This document shows, piece by piece, positions 12,510 to 25,750 of a stretch of 64,000 nucleotides of DNA. Made by a program: the position numbers and the translations under genes. Below the pieces are notes generated by a model. It was given only the letters and a program-made list of their open reading frames with translations. It ran no database searches and was not told the DNA's origin. The DNA lies in NCBI RefSeq assembly GCF_048771995.1, contig NC_133027.1, forward strand, positions 100,872,501 to 100,936,500, in the 5' to 3' direction. Source of the DNA: Taeniopygia guttata (Eukaryota > Chordata > Aves > Passeriformes > Estrildidae). Numbering within the stretch: the stretch's first letter is position 1; each line of letters begins with the position of its first letter.

Positions 12510-14780
12510 CACAACACTCTGAAGTGACCTGTGAAGGCTATCTTAGAAAGAGTGACTTATCTCACAAACTTAATACGCAGAGACAAGGGAGATGGATGGT
12601 CTGATTTCATTCCTAGACCAAAAAATCTCCTGACATTTATTTGGCTTAGACCTTTGGAAGAGCTTCTCTTCCCTCCTTCTTCTGGGGGAGGAGGGTGTTA
12701 CTACACCAGAGATACAATCCTGGCTGCTCTTTATCAAGCACATATTGCTCCCTTGCATGAGAACACAACAAGCCTACATCTTTAACTGTAGTGATCAGAA
12801 AGTAATACGTGACTCAAATTATCACAGATCTTCACACCACAGCTTTAACATGCGACCAAGATGAAAGACACCCAGTGATATCCTTTCACAGTATATACAC
12901 AGATGGCAGTGAGTCCCAGGCTCTCAAAGTGCCCTTAAGGATAAAATATTACACTTACTAATATTTTCAAAGAACTTCCTTCTACAATATTAACCAACTG
13001 TTTTTTGTTTTGCCTTTTGTTTTAAACAGGTGTATGCAAACTGTTTAACCAATAATGAAGACAGGAAACTAGTTCCAAGTCTTACTACTCTGCTCAAGTT
13101 GCAATGGGAATCCAACTAGATGAGAAAGTTCACTGCCACACATTCCTACTGCACAACTCACAAGCTGTGCTCACTAACACCTCCATGCTGTTTGAGGGGA
13201 GAAGCAAGTGTGCATTAGACTGACTCTGACCACCAGATCATCTTCTGAGGATGTGACTGGAATGAAAACCCCTCTAACTCCAAAACACCAATTCCCATTA
13301 TGCTGATTTTGCTGAAATTCTCCCATAAAAGTGAGATTTGCATATACTTAATTTCTTCCAGAATGCTGAGCTAGTGACATCCATACAGCATCTAAGCAGA
13401 GAAACCATTCATCTTGACAATCCACTCTGATACCTTCAGTATTTCTACTTTGACTAAAAAAAAACCCATAATAAGTTTGCCATTGTGGTTCACTTGTATG
13501 ACAAAAGGCAGAACAGTATTGAAGTGTAACCCAAATGAATCAGTCTGAACTTTTGCTTACCTATAGTATTATTTTGTTCAACCAAAAAAAAAGGAGAAAG
13601 TCTGAAGCCATTTACTCTGGAGCCAAACTCTGAAGCAGGTGCATAAAGCTTCCTAAAGAGACCACTAACGTCATTCATATCAATATACTTGTTTCCACTC
13701 AACAAAGTGCAAGATTGGATGGCAAGAGAATGTTTTTTTATCACTTTCTGAAGGGCTGCAATGGCTGGCCTAGGTTCTATTTATTATATCGTTGTGTTTG
13801 TGTGATGCCATTTACATCAGTATTAGCTGGTTGCAGTGCAGCAGTCAAACTGCATCTTGTGCCAAAACTAAGAATAGTATTTTATTCTCCCTAAGAGAAT
13901 ATACACAGAGGCAAAAAATCTCTTACACATTTTAGGATTATGTATAGAGTAGTACATCACAGAGAGATAGCTATCTGGAAGTAGAAGGGTGTTTTCTGAA
14001 GAGGCCTCTGTACACAGCCCCTTTTTTCACAGCAGGAACAATTTTCATTTCCTCCACAGTCTCTCTGGAACTCCACTGAATCAACAGTGAAGGTGGCAGA
14101 GGTGTGAAGAACCTCTCTAATCAACCAGACTGAATGTACAATCAAACATGTGCTTTGTCTACAAAGCAATATTATCACATGAATAATTACAAACAGAAAT
14201 TAACTATTGCATCTGAACCTTTGAACACGGGGTTGATAATGTCTAAAGAGGGTATGTTCACTTGTATGTCTGCCTAGGTATGGACTCTGGTATCAGGCTG
14301 CACGGTGTTTAAAAGGTATAGTACAAAAAGCATTAGGAAAGTCAGCATTTTTTTTCTAAGTAAAGAGTGGGAGCATGTTGTAGTTTTAATTACTATATGC
14401 AGGAAGTTGCTTACAAGCTCCCCACTCGTGGTTCCACTTTGAACTCTTAACATCTTTAAGGGATTTGCTAGTATTTTTACAAAGAACACTTTTATCAAAC
14501 AGCCTTCCTCTGTCTCAAAGTAGTTATTTAGAGAGTTAACAGAAAAGATTTAGGTGTACTCGCACTGGATTTTAGTACACTTTCTTATGCAGCACAGAAG
14601 TATTTTCCACACAAAACTCACGAGTCTGAAACAATACCCAATTATCATAATCTACTAAGACCTGTATTTCAAAACGTTTCAGAAGTGGGTTTGGATTGCT
14701 ACTTAGCCATCAGTTTCCAACCAGCCCGAGTAGTCAGGAATTGCAAAACCAGACAAAAAAATAAGTTACAGAGTGCAACG

Positions 14781-14794
14781 CTGCCATCTGCTGG
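14781..14794 (-). promoter_or_regulatory. CTCF-like motif
   Basis: CTGCCATCTGCTGG on the + strand is the complement of CCAGCAGATGGCAG, which fits the CTCF core consensus (CCANNAGRKGGCA). The forward motif is on the - strand. Binding is inferred from the motif alone. Confidence 0.35.
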
Positions 14795-17700
14795 AAATTA
14801 CATGTCTTGATGGTCTAATTGAGTTGCAGGCTTTTGAGCACTCAGAGCAGTTACTCAGACATGCTTAATCTGAGAAATTTGAGGATGAGTAATAGATATT
14901 TTTGGATTTGTGCCTACAGATACAGGGTCAACTGTATTCAAGTACAGAATCTGCATTTCCCTCGAATGGGATGGCCACCCAACTCTTGGTAATAACTGCT
15001 GTTTCCATTTGTTGCCCACAGAGCTGTATCACAGCCTTGCAGAAGGTTCTCCAACAACAGCAGACCCCAAAAGTAACGTTTCGTGCCTAGTGACAAATCT
15101 GGAACGGGACATCCAAGCTTGCAGCTTCCCCTGGCCACGCACAAGGCAAAGGTGCACATCAGGCTGGACACCTTTCCTTCCAGCAAATTGGGCTAGTGTT
15201 CCAGGACTGCACTCAGAGGTGTCTGACATTTTAGCAAACTCCAAGTCCATATGCTTTCCTTGGTTTTTTATTTTTCCATATCTATTTATGGAATAAAAAA
15301 ATTTGTCCTCTCCAAGTGATGGGTACAGCCTTGCTGAAACTGCACAAATTCATCTCATTTGCCAAGAGACAAGACTTTTCATCTGTGGGCCACACCAAAG
15401 TTTTTCATATAGCAAAAAATCACTAAAGAGGAAAAAAAAAAGACCTCAGAAGAATTGGTGTGAAAGTACCACAATGTCATTTTCACTGTGACCTATATTA
15501 ACCATGGTAACTAAATTTAGGTAGGCGTACAGAGCTCTCCCATGGCCCATGCTGTCATGCAACCACTACCCATGAAGCAGCCTGACATTCATGCCCTGTG
15601 CTCTGCTGTTTGATTAGCACTTCTCAGATGAATGAGACAAAGTGTTGCACCAGGATAAACTCTTTTAAGTGCATGCCAGATATTTTTGTTTCCATTTCAC
15701 CAGTATAAATCTGAACTAATTATTCTTAGCTGAGTGGACATGGACCTCAATTTCTCTCAGTGCAAACAAATCAAGTGTGTGAGCCACTGCACAGAGTTCA
15801 GTCACCCATGGCTTTACCAGATACAGATGCTTAACAGCACAAGCCTGATTTGCCCATGCCTTGTGCTGAAGCAAGAGCAGAATTATAACATGTCACTACA
15901 CAATGGCAATAGTAGCTGATAATCACTTTGAACAGATTGTAAGTAATCTAACGGGAAACACTGTAGAGAAGAAACAGGTCTCTTCTGCGTACAGGAGAAC
16001 AAACAAACTCATCAAATGATGAATGCTACACAGTCTTCCTCTTTGTTACCATCTCTCATTTCTTCAAAACATCCACTGGAAAAATTCAAGCCTCAGTCAT
16101 ACCATCTAATTTGGTGCAGCTCCACAGTAATTATAATGGATTCATACTGCATCACTTACATTGATAAAAGGAAATTACCAGGAGATTCCAGAAGCATCTT
16201 ACTGGATTTAATTCCAAGTATAAACTTTTAAGTGCTCCACTGATGTCTGTCAGTTTGATTATGGTACAAATCACATGCTAAAGAATACTTTCAACCACAT
16301 ATTTCAAGATGGTTTTAGTACTAGCAGTAGCACTAAGAAGATGCAAAAAAGCCTTTGCTCAGAGATGTAAACATTCATCCTTAGCTTCTTTTTCTTACAA
16401 GATGAAGAAAGTGAAATTTTAAGGAAAAAATGTCAGTTGAAAAAATGAGATGTAATAAGCTGGCATTTTACACTTTAGTTGATAACTTGCGAATGCTTAC
16501 ATTGTTTAACATAGACACAAGATGAGAAGAGCTTATCAGTAAAACAAGGCACAAACAACATGCGTGGGAAACAGTCACAGGAACACAGCTACAGCAAAGA
16601 CTCATTTAATCAGAGTAGCTCATAAATACCCACTCAGTAAAGAATGAGCAGGAGGAATTTTTGCCACATCGATGCTCATGTTTACAATTCCAAACCAAGG
16701 AACAGTAAAGTCAGTAGATTTGATTACGCAAGAGGCAGAAACAGTGCTCTTTTTTTGTGCACAGTGAAATGGGCAACATGAGCTTGAAGCTGTTGCTACC
16801 AATATTCCATGACAAACGTTTGTAGGTCTGAAGTCACCTCAAGGTTTCCTACAAACCACCAGCATAATTAGACTGGTAACTTGAACTGACCAGCAGCTAG
16901 GACTTCAGAGACCATTGGTGTGGTCCACGAACATCAAGAAAATATCTGCAGAATGAAATGATCACATGAGATCCAAGCACAGGATGAACAGCACACAATG
17001 AATGGGAACATGAAAAGGCGGGGCCAAGTTCTCCTAGGATTTCAATGGATGCAGTTCCACTAACAGTGGTATTTTATTTTTTAAACCTCCCACAGAAGCC
17101 AAGCCAGATGGCCAAATGCTGCTACTACTAATGCTGCTAATACCCCCGCAGGATTATTTATTGAGTGAGACAGCTAAGACCAGCATTTTCATAGTTAGTA
17201 ATCACTACTAGTTTTTTCCCCACTTTGTCTGTATCAGTTATAATTTTCTTTCAGGATATGACTTGTTAGTCTCCAATGCCTATTGTTCACATCTTCTCTG
17301 AGATTATTACTTAGCCAATGCAAGTACAATTGAATTTAGCTGTGTTGTTATTATTTCAACTGTATCCAAGCCACAATTGTTATTGGAAACTTCTGGTCTA
17401 AGTTACTTTCTGAACTGACCCTTAAACCCCAATTTCTGATATTCTCCAGCAGTCATTTAATGGAGTAAGTTACAGGAATTTTCACCCCATTATCCAATAG
17501 ATGAGCTTCCTGAGAGAACAAACAACTTAATTAGTAGAAATATTCCATATAACAATTAGATACAGTCCAATGTGTGTTTCAAACCAGCATTCACTGGAGG
17601 GATCAGGGAATTGTAGTATTTCAATTATAACATTACACAAGGGAGCAATCTTGAAGCAACAACAGCTCACCATGGCTCACATCTCACGAGTGCTGCTGAC

Positions 17701-18002
17701 TGTTTTCTTTAGCTCCTGGCTGTACAGGCCACCCACCAGTAACACCCCATCCCAGTTCTGAAAAGCCTGATATACAACAAGTCAAGGCAATCTGTGTTCT
17801 AAGAACAATTAAAAAATGCCCAAGCAAGGAATCTACTGTGCTAATGGTTCACTCTGCTAGTTGCTTTCATTTTCATCTTACTTGTGGCAGGGACCTGGTA
17901 CTCCCCATTCAAAATGAAGCAAATGGAAGCCAAAACACTCTGCCACAGTGCCAGCCAAACACATCTGTTAAGACTACTTTGGCTACTCATTTGTTTTTTG
18001 GG

Positions 18003-18036
18003 TTTTTTTTTTTTTTTTTTGGTTTGATTTTTTTTT
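18003..18036 (+). repeat. T-rich tract
   Basis: Eighteen T's (18003-18020), a short GGTTTGA break, then a further T run. No linked retroelement was recognised. Confidence 0.85.
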
Positions 18037-21000
18037 ACCAGAAGGTAAAAATGTTATCAAATGGCATATAGGAATTTTGCTTGGGTGGCTCTCTATGTTT
18101 GGAGTAGGAACCAAGCACTGCTTTATATCAGTAGCCAAAGCTATTTAAATAATAACTGAAATGCAAAGAGAAAGCTCAGAAAAACAATTTAACACAAAGT
18201 TCTCTTCTTCCAGTGCACTATATCTCTACCAATGACAAAGAAAAACAAAAAGGACAAAAAGGCACGAAGAAAGATTTTAAAAGTCAAGTCACAGACATGC
18301 ATTAGATGAAGGACCGAAGGAGCATTGTGCCCATTACATCCTCCCACCCAGCAGCCATGGAACAGAAAGTCCTCTCCAAAACGAGGACTGCCAAATACAG
18401 CAGCCTCACACGATTTACTGGTCAGTGTACACAAACACACACAAAGGAGATCATTATGCCCCTCTCAATTCAGGTGCCGTCCAGGAAGATCATTTCCACA
18501 GTTTCAACAGTTGACCGTTCCAAACTGCTGGTGTTCTTCCCAGCAATTGTATTTTGCGGTTGTATTTCCATTTCCTTTACCATGTATGCATAAGCAGGCC
18601 TCTTTTTGGTCTGAATTATTTACCCTATAATTTGTGCTTCTGTTTTCAACTGGTATTTACTGCTGAATCATGCCAAAAATCACACATACTGAATATTGCA
18701 GTGGGTCACACTTTAAAGTCCCATAAATTTCCTGGTTTCCTTGCAGCCAGACATAAGCTTCCCATTACTTTGGGCCAAACTTTATCCTCTTACGGAACAT
18801 GAAGCAAATTCACAGAACTCGGTGAAAATGCACCCACTCGTACTAAACATTAATACTACATTTTAAAAAACAGTCACTTCAGTCTTGGTTCATTGGCAGG
18901 TTGGCTTCTACTTTTGGAAGTATTCACATGACAGAGGTTATTCCTGCAAGAACACTTCAAATACATTACATTTGCAATAAGAGGTCTGTTTGCTAGATAT
19001 GCTTTACAACACCCAGATGCTTAGAATCAGGCAAACACCAACATCAGGCAGACATCCCTAAACAGTTCGAAAAATTTGTCCAAGTGTTACAAGAATTCTG
19101 TCACAGGGATACAGTTATTAGGAACCTACAGACAATTACCCTATTTTTCTATTAAAGATATTTACCCTCAAACACAAGCTACCCAGTAGCACTCCTAATA
19201 CACACAATGAAGCAAAAGTCTTCAATTCTGGGAAAAAAAAAAAAAAGTATTTTCAAAGATACTAAGTGTCAAGAAATTGAGAAATAGCAGCATAACCAAG
19301 CATTTCCTTTATCATAATAAAAAGCAGTATTTTTTGGGCTAGGTTACACTGAGAGTTCAGGACAGCTCGGTATGAATGACAGAAACAATCAGATAAATGT
19401 ATCTGTCACAGAAGTATTTGAAACATATCGAGGCTACTTTAGGCCTTGCAAACAGTTCAATATTAGGAGTCAAACTTTCAAAGTTATTAGAGCATTAAAT
19501 ACACATGATACATATGCACACTCCTACAAATCTCAACAGGAATGAATGTAAGCATTTTTTACTGGCACTGATCTGAACAGGACACAGCCACCAAGCTCAA
19601 TTGACTTTGCAAGTCTCAAGCAGGAGCAAATACTACTACTACTACAAGTAGAGGACAACAAAGGGCTTTGGTCACTGAGCCAGCCCAAACTGCAATCACC
19701 TACAGCCACCTGAGCTACCCCAGGAAGGACAGCACTTCCTGCTACTCACCAGGGATTTACAGGAGCACAGTCACAGCTGTATTGAGACAAAGCAACAGGG
19801 ATGGACCTCCTGTTGCAGTAGAAACCCCTTGGAGCACTTGATCAAAGTGGGAGATGAGTTGAATCCCTCAGGAGGTAGTTGGGAGTATGGGGAAATGTAG
19901 GTGGGGAGGGAAACATCTGAAGGGATGTTTCTCACCTTCCCTAAATCAGTGCCAGATTCAAGGCAACCCTTTAGCTTTTGAGGTTGAATCCCTCCTCTGA
20001 TGAGGAAAGTGGGGCAGAAGTAAGATGGAGAGAGGCAGAGTGGCCCAGAGCATGAAAGAGATTAACTTCCCAAACCTGGATCCAAGCACTTAATACAGAC
20101 ACCATCAAAAGCATCCCCAAATCCAGCACTGACAAAGCTACATAAACTTGCAGTCTTAACAGCTTTTCAATATAAAATGGCTTTTAAGTGTGCTGGCAGG
20201 AGTGTGATGTGTCTTTCCTTAAAGACAGATGTATATCCATCTTTACATATTATATAAATAGTGCCTAAAATTAAGATGTATAGCTAATCAATTCTCATCC
20301 CCATTTCAGTGGGTAGGATAAATGGAAAATAAATGCAAGCAGTGAAGTCCACTGACTCTGAGACCCCCTGGTTTTGAATGCTTGTGTTTAATGACTGACA
20401 GCTTCTCTTCACAAAACTGGTAAACCATCTAAGTTACACCATGCAGCCACATTACTTCCAGCACAATTACGAATTTTCCACCATAGTTTCAAAAGACAGG
20501 TTTTAAAATTATTGCTTTATCTTCTTCCACAATCTTCCTACGTATATTTTATTATATATATAGTTAAATTTCCAGAAGTATTTCTTCACACTGCCATAAT
20601 TCTGCTAACCCATGTATAAAGATCTCTGAACTAAAGCAGACCATACATGCCCAAATGCCTACTTCAAGGGAGCATCCCTTCCCCAAAATTCTTAATTACA
20701 GGCTCTCTGACTACCCCCTTCCATTTCAGCCACTTCCCCAGCTTGTTCTTCCTCTGGGTTTGGTTTAGTTTGTTTTGCTGTATTTTGAGACTTCTCCAAG
20801 GTTTCAAATATTTAGGCTGCACCAAAACTATTTGAATAAACCAAGAGTCTTTTTCCACCTTAAAAGCAGAGCCTAACACAGCAAACTCAGCACAAGCAAG
20901 AAAATTAAGTGGGCACCAAATCCAGGACTGACTGTCCATTTCCTTCCTTTTCCAAACCAGAAAGCTGAGCTCTCTAAGCCTCCCAACACCAGCTTCAAAC

Positions 21001-22130
21001 CCTAGAGAGACCAAGGGGACTCTTATATTGCCACACTAAAGTAACCACTCAAAACACACAGAGAAGAAAAACCTGCCTCTTGAGCTCTCTGTTTGCTCAA
21101 GCAAAACAGACAGGCCTATTTGCTTTCTCCAGCAACTCCATCTTAGCTTGGCTTAACTAGCTAACACAATTACTCATTTGTTTTTCACTGCCCTAGGCAG
21201 CACACTCATGTAGCTATAGCCAGACAGGAGGATTTTTTAAAAAATTCTTTTTAAGAACTTCCTTACCTATGTTCTTCTAGCTGACTCCCCCCTGTTTTCT
21301 CCTTCTTTGTGCCCCTACCCTTTCTCTTGTATTCTTGTTCCCTCCTTGTAGCATCCCCTTTACTAGTTTCAGAGAGCAATGCATGAAGTCTTTCTCTTTG
21401 TGAGCTTGCTTTTCTACTCCTCTTACAAGTTCTTCTCACTTCTCCACCTTCTATCAGCCTGCTTCAGCCTCAGTGTCCTTCTCATCTCTCAGCCCTTCCC
21501 TTCTCCAAGGGGGGCTTCCACATGATTTTTTGTTTTCCTTTTCTCATTACCTTGACCCTATCTTTTCTCCACAAAAGCAGAATATTTCTATTTGGCTTAA
21601 GAGTTCTTCCACACAGTTTCCAAGCACCTACACTTCATTCCTCTCCTCCCTCCTACTGTTTGTAAGCCCAATACTTCCACAGCCTCCTCTCCACAGTGGG
21701 AAGTAGCCACCTGGATTTAGGCAGCCCTGCATGAAAACATCTAACACCAGCTATTCCACAAAAAAAAAATTGTTTGACAGAATCTAAGTCAGGCCTGCTA
21801 CACTAGAACTTTGACACAGGACTGAATTAATAGAGACTTAAAAAAACATAATACATCCCATTCACCTCTGTTACTCCAAACACAGCAAATCAATAGACTT
21901 TAATTTCAGAAAGCTCCTGAAGATGTTGCATACGAAGGACAAAGGTGGTGGTGGAACCCAAAACAAAACCAAAATGCATCTATACCTCCAGAGAACTTTG
22001 TTTTCTAAGCAACCTTTGAAATTTTGGCCTATTGTTCTCTACAGGGCACAACGGAGCATTCAGCAAGTGGTTTCTATTTTTAGGACGTCTGGGAATGTTT
22101 TGCGTTCCTCTTTTTCGCTCTGTGAGACCA

Positions 22131-22147
22131 CAGTGCCATCTATTGGG
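22131..22147 (-). promoter_or_regulatory. CTCF-like motif
   Basis: AGTGCCATCTATTGGG on the + strand reads CCCAATAGATGGCACT on the other strand, a near match to the CTCF core. It has the same orientation as the candidate at 14781. This is motif evidence only. Confidence 0.3.
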
Positions 22148-23277
22148 AAAAGCCATAAACAGCAAACGTTGGCTGGTTATTATTTTCAAATACTCCAAAT
22201 ATTTATTACTTTGATTTCATAACAATTAGGCAGGCCAAGTCCTTACCATAGGTATTTGTTAGGATATGCAAACCTCAATATTATGGAAAATTCCACACTT
22301 TTATATTTAAAGTAACTTAAGCAAACACTTCAGAACCTCACAATCACAACTGTACTAACATGCCAGAGACAAGAGTTGCCACTCTTAGAAACAAACGTCA
22401 GGAAGGTCTACCCTGTATAAGCCTTTCTTTCTTAATCCTACATCTGCCATTGCAGTGGGGCTCCCCATTTGAGTGAGATCATTCAGGGATAAACACAAAC
22501 CCTGCTCCCTAACCTGATCGTTATTAATCCTCCAAGAGCAGGCAAAAGATAAATTTTTGAAAATTCTCCTTACATCAATAAGCAGCACACATCAAGCTTT
22601 CCTACATCCATAAGCAGGCTCTTTTCTTCTACAGTCTGTGGGAACTGAGAGTAGTCAGAATAAACCCATAGAACACTCATGGTCCAGACTCAACATTAAA
22701 CAAAGAACAGGACAAATTTTAAGAAGAGGTACCTTTTTAAAAAGTATTCTGCAAGAATTCCAGAGGAGTTTGGGAGATCCACACCTGCAGGCATGCCATC
22801 CACACCTGACAATTAAACATAGAAACAGAGAGGCAGAGGCTAAAAAAGGCAGGCTCTTAAATAAGCCAGGCAGCATGGAAGACTCATAATGGGGAAGTCT
22901 TTCTTCTTGAATGCACTTCCAGGAGCATCCAGGGCCCATGACAGTCCCTTGCTAGGTGACAGCAAGCTGAAACCAAGACTACCCCCTCAAGAGCAGTGAT
23001 GAACACTGGACCATGGCTCAAGAAAGGAGCACAAGCTCTGGCACCTGGCTTTCAAAAGGAAAACAAGGCACAGGTGAATCGTGTTACTGTTTGGGGAAGA
23101 GGCAGGATTTCCTCTCCCTAGATCACAGTGCAGCTGGCACTCTGCATCCCTCACACACAGGTGTTTTCCAAATACATCACATGGCTCCACTGAAGATATA
23201 GAAAATAAGCTAGTGCATACACACAGACTTTGGGAACTCTCCCATAATGGTGAGAAGCTGTCTTCATGCTCACATAT

Positions 23278-23405
23278 AACTATATATATATATATAAATA
23301 TATGTGTGTGTGTGTGTGTACTACTATGTATATGTACTGCTATATATATATATATATGTAACTATATATTGTTACATATATATGTATAGATGTAACTATA
23401 TACAC
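23278..23405. repeat. Compound (TA)n/(TG)n microsatellite
   Basis: Alternating TA runs (23279-23296 and 23341-23357) flank a (TG)n block near 23303-23319, with further interrupted TA units to about 23405. The short Tyr/Ile/Cys/Val-rich frames across it are products of the repeat. Confidence 0.9.
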
Positions 23406-23590
23406 GTTTTTATACATAAGCTGCTGCCAAGTAGCGCTAGAGCATTACCCAACAAATCAGGACCAAAATGCCTAATAAAAGAACAACTTAATGTAATAAA
23501 ATTAATGTAATAAAAAATGTACTAAAAAACTACCTTCTTCTCATAAGTTTGTAAGACACCTAATTTTGAGGAAAAATTTGCAAATGCAAG

Positions 23591-24560
23591 CAACAGGCCG
23601 AGGCCCTCCTCATTTCACCTCACGAGAGCTGCTGCAGCCATGCTGAAACCCAGCTCAGCATCACACAAGAAGCTCCTCACACGCCCTGGAGAAAACCTGC
23701 CCAGGTCTGACTTTCATCCCCTCCCGGGGGCACGTGGGTCACCTCCTTCCACAGCAGCCCCTGGGGAAGGGACTGAGGGGAATCCCTGAGCTCACCCCAG
23801 CATGGCACCCTTCCTGCCCGGGCCAGCCCCTCTACAGCCCTGCCATGGAGGGGTGGGAAGAGACCCCCACAGCCAGCAGCACCAGGGCTCCCCACAGCGC
23901 GCAGCCCTGCCTCCACGGGAAGGCCTCGTGCTTCAGCAGCCGAGCACTTTATGTGCTAAACAGCCATCAGATAAACAGCATGCTCATTTTCTTGGGATTT
24001 CCAGTCAATCCACATAAATTGCGCTGATCTAGCATGATTTTCAGTGTAAAAAGCCTACCTTGGAACATGCTGCCCTTCAGGTGTCAGGCACAGGTGTCGA
24101 CCCATTAGAAGAGGCAGAAACGCAAGAGTCACCTCACAAAGCGATTGTTTCTTTTTAGTTTTTTTTACAGAATCAATACAAAAATCAGTAAAAGCCGAGG
24201 TAAAGACTATGGGGATGAAGGAGATCTTGTGGAGAAGTTCACAGCACTTTATGGTCCCATGCATGTCCCGGCTGCTCTCTGGCACCACCATGGAGGCATG
24301 TCGCAAAACAGCTGTGCAGGCAACGAACCTCATCTGCTTCACGCACCCCGAATGTGGCAAAAATTGTATAATCACTCGCCCAGCAGGCCAGAGCAAGACC
24401 CCAAATGTCAAACTAGCAGCTCCTCCTTGGCAGGACGGTGCAGGAGCTGCTGCCTGTTCCTGGAGACCCACCACGGAAGAGGCAAAGGAAGCAGTGCTGC
24501 CCCATGCAGTCTCTTAAAAGGTCTCTCCCCAAGGAATGGAGTCCCTCTCCCTTTCTAATA
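23591..24560. other. GC-raised patch, not recognised
   Basis: About 1 kb is richer in GC than the flanks and has overlapping open frames on both strands (24145-24558 on + with 137 codons, 24055-24474 on - with 139 codons). Neither translation shows a known domain. Opposite strands being open together argues for composition rather than coding. It may be a regulatory block or a non-coding exon near the CpG island. Confidence 0.2.
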
Positions 24561-25399
24561 ATTTGTGGCTTGGGTTCTTTTTCCCCAGTTACACAAAAAC
24601 AGCACTTTCATTTTTTTAGTATTCTCAATACTTGTGTAAATACTCCTCTGTACAGTCCTCAGCACTAGGACCTGGATATCCTGGAATGAAGAAGAAAACA
24701 TGAAACTCACTGCAAGCAAAAGATGAATTTTATTCATTCTTTGATACATTATAGATATCTTATCTACTTACACTTCCTTATACCACTATGGCATCTGCTT
24801 CAGGGATTATCACTCCATCATTGAAAACTGTCAAGTTAATGTAAAATTCAAAGGGGACAAAGTGGTAGCTAAAAGACAGAAAAGATAATTAAGAGCCTTA
24901 AAGTGCCACTTCTAGGAGTTAATGCCTGCAGTAAAGACAAAGGGCTGATACGGGCAATAGAGACATCTCTGGCTATATGATACTGAGAAACTCTTTGAAT
25001 TTTTTGGTATAAATTGCACTGTGAAAGCAGCAGACTAGATATTAACATAGAGGGGAATTCACAAGATCTGGGCCTAGACATCCACAAAGTGTCCTGCAAC
25101 TTTCTCCATTACAGAGCTGCCCTTTTCCCGTGGCCCCGCTGCCTTTCTTGAGTGGAGAAACCAGACATTATTTGAAGTACTTTCCTTCCTACAGTGTGCA
25201 CTTGTTAAGCATTACCCAGGCAATGAGTGCAGTTACAAACACTGTCACCACCAAAGGAGGCAAAACCGAGACGTTATCACCATTGAGTCACAGCGACTAC
25301 ACCAGTCGAGCCTTTACTTGCACTCTGTATGAAACAAGGCAATATAAATAACCTTAATTTCCTATAATTTCGCACTCACAAGCAGCTCGAAGAAGGAAC
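24561..25399. other. Spacer left of CpG island, nothing recognised
   Basis: No exon or RNA gene was seen. The composition returns to AT-rich, then rises towards the CpG island. Confidence 0.5.
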
Positions 25400-25645
25400 A
25401 CGTTTGTGTGCAGGGACAGCGCGCCGTGAATCCTGTCCCCTTCAGCGGGGACAAGTCCCTCTACAGGGACACACAGACGTGGCACGGAGGCACCAGCGCG
25501 CCCCGCAGAGCCGCTGCCCGGGCGCGCTGTGCCCCGCTCCAGCGGCCCCGCGGTGCCGCCAAGGCTGTTTAATTTTTCTCCGCACTTTCCTCCTTCTCCG
25601 TGCGGAGCGCCGCCGAGTCCCTAAAAAAAGCCGGTTTTGTCTCCC

Positions 25646-25650
25646 AAAAA
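25646..25650 (-). terminator. Pol III terminator of tRNA-Ile(UAU)
   Basis: Five A's on the + strand give TTTTT on the tRNA's strand, six bases beyond the tRNA 3' end. This is the usual RNA polymerase III stop signal. Confidence 0.8.
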
Positions 25651-25656
25651 GCTGTG

Positions 25657-25750
25657 TGCTCCAGGTGAGGCTCGAACTCACAACCTCGGCATTGCTCGGC
25701 TTTGTACTGCTGTATAAGTACCGCGCGCTAACCGATTGCGCCACTGGAGC
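25657..25750 (-). tRNA. tRNA-Ile (anticodon UAU), with intron
   Basis: It decodes AUA isoleucine codons. On the - strand the cloverleaf is complete. The acceptor stem is GCTCCAG with CTGGAGC plus discriminator A, and the D arm is GCGC..GCGC. The anticodon stem CGGTA pairs with TGCCG, the anticodon loop is CTTATA-A with TAT as anticodon, the variable loop has 5 nt, and the T arm is GTGAG-TTCGAGC-CTCAC. A 20-nt intron (CAGCAGTACAAAGCCGAGCA) sits between positions 37 and 38, the standard site; vertebrate tRNA-Ile(UAU) genes are among the few that carry introns. The mature length is 74 nt before CCA addition. The internal A and B boxes are intact and a T5 terminator follows. It should be an active gene. 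From memory, a tRNA-Ile-TAT gene lies next to HAAO in human too. Confidence 0.97.

Larger units (their letters stand above)
10831..23590. other. Gene-free spacer with microsatellites and pyrimidine-rich stretch
   Basis: No coding exon was recognised on either strand. It contains an (AT)n run at 12485-12509, a T-rich tract at 18003-18036, a pyrimidine-rich strand around 21260-21700, and a TA/TG microsatellite at 23278-23405. A - strand frame of 116 codons (20664-21014) has no family resemblance. Confidence 0.5.

Noticed and set aside
12895-12915. CTCF-like AGATGGCAGTG motif
   Set aside because: Only the right half of the core matches; the left half has several mismatches.
20664-21014. 116-codon - strand frame
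   Set aside because: No recognisable domain and no splice or promoter context. It is best read as chance.
23304-23510. Frames rich in Tyr, Ile, Cys and Val
   Set aside because: They are translations of the TA/TG microsatellite.
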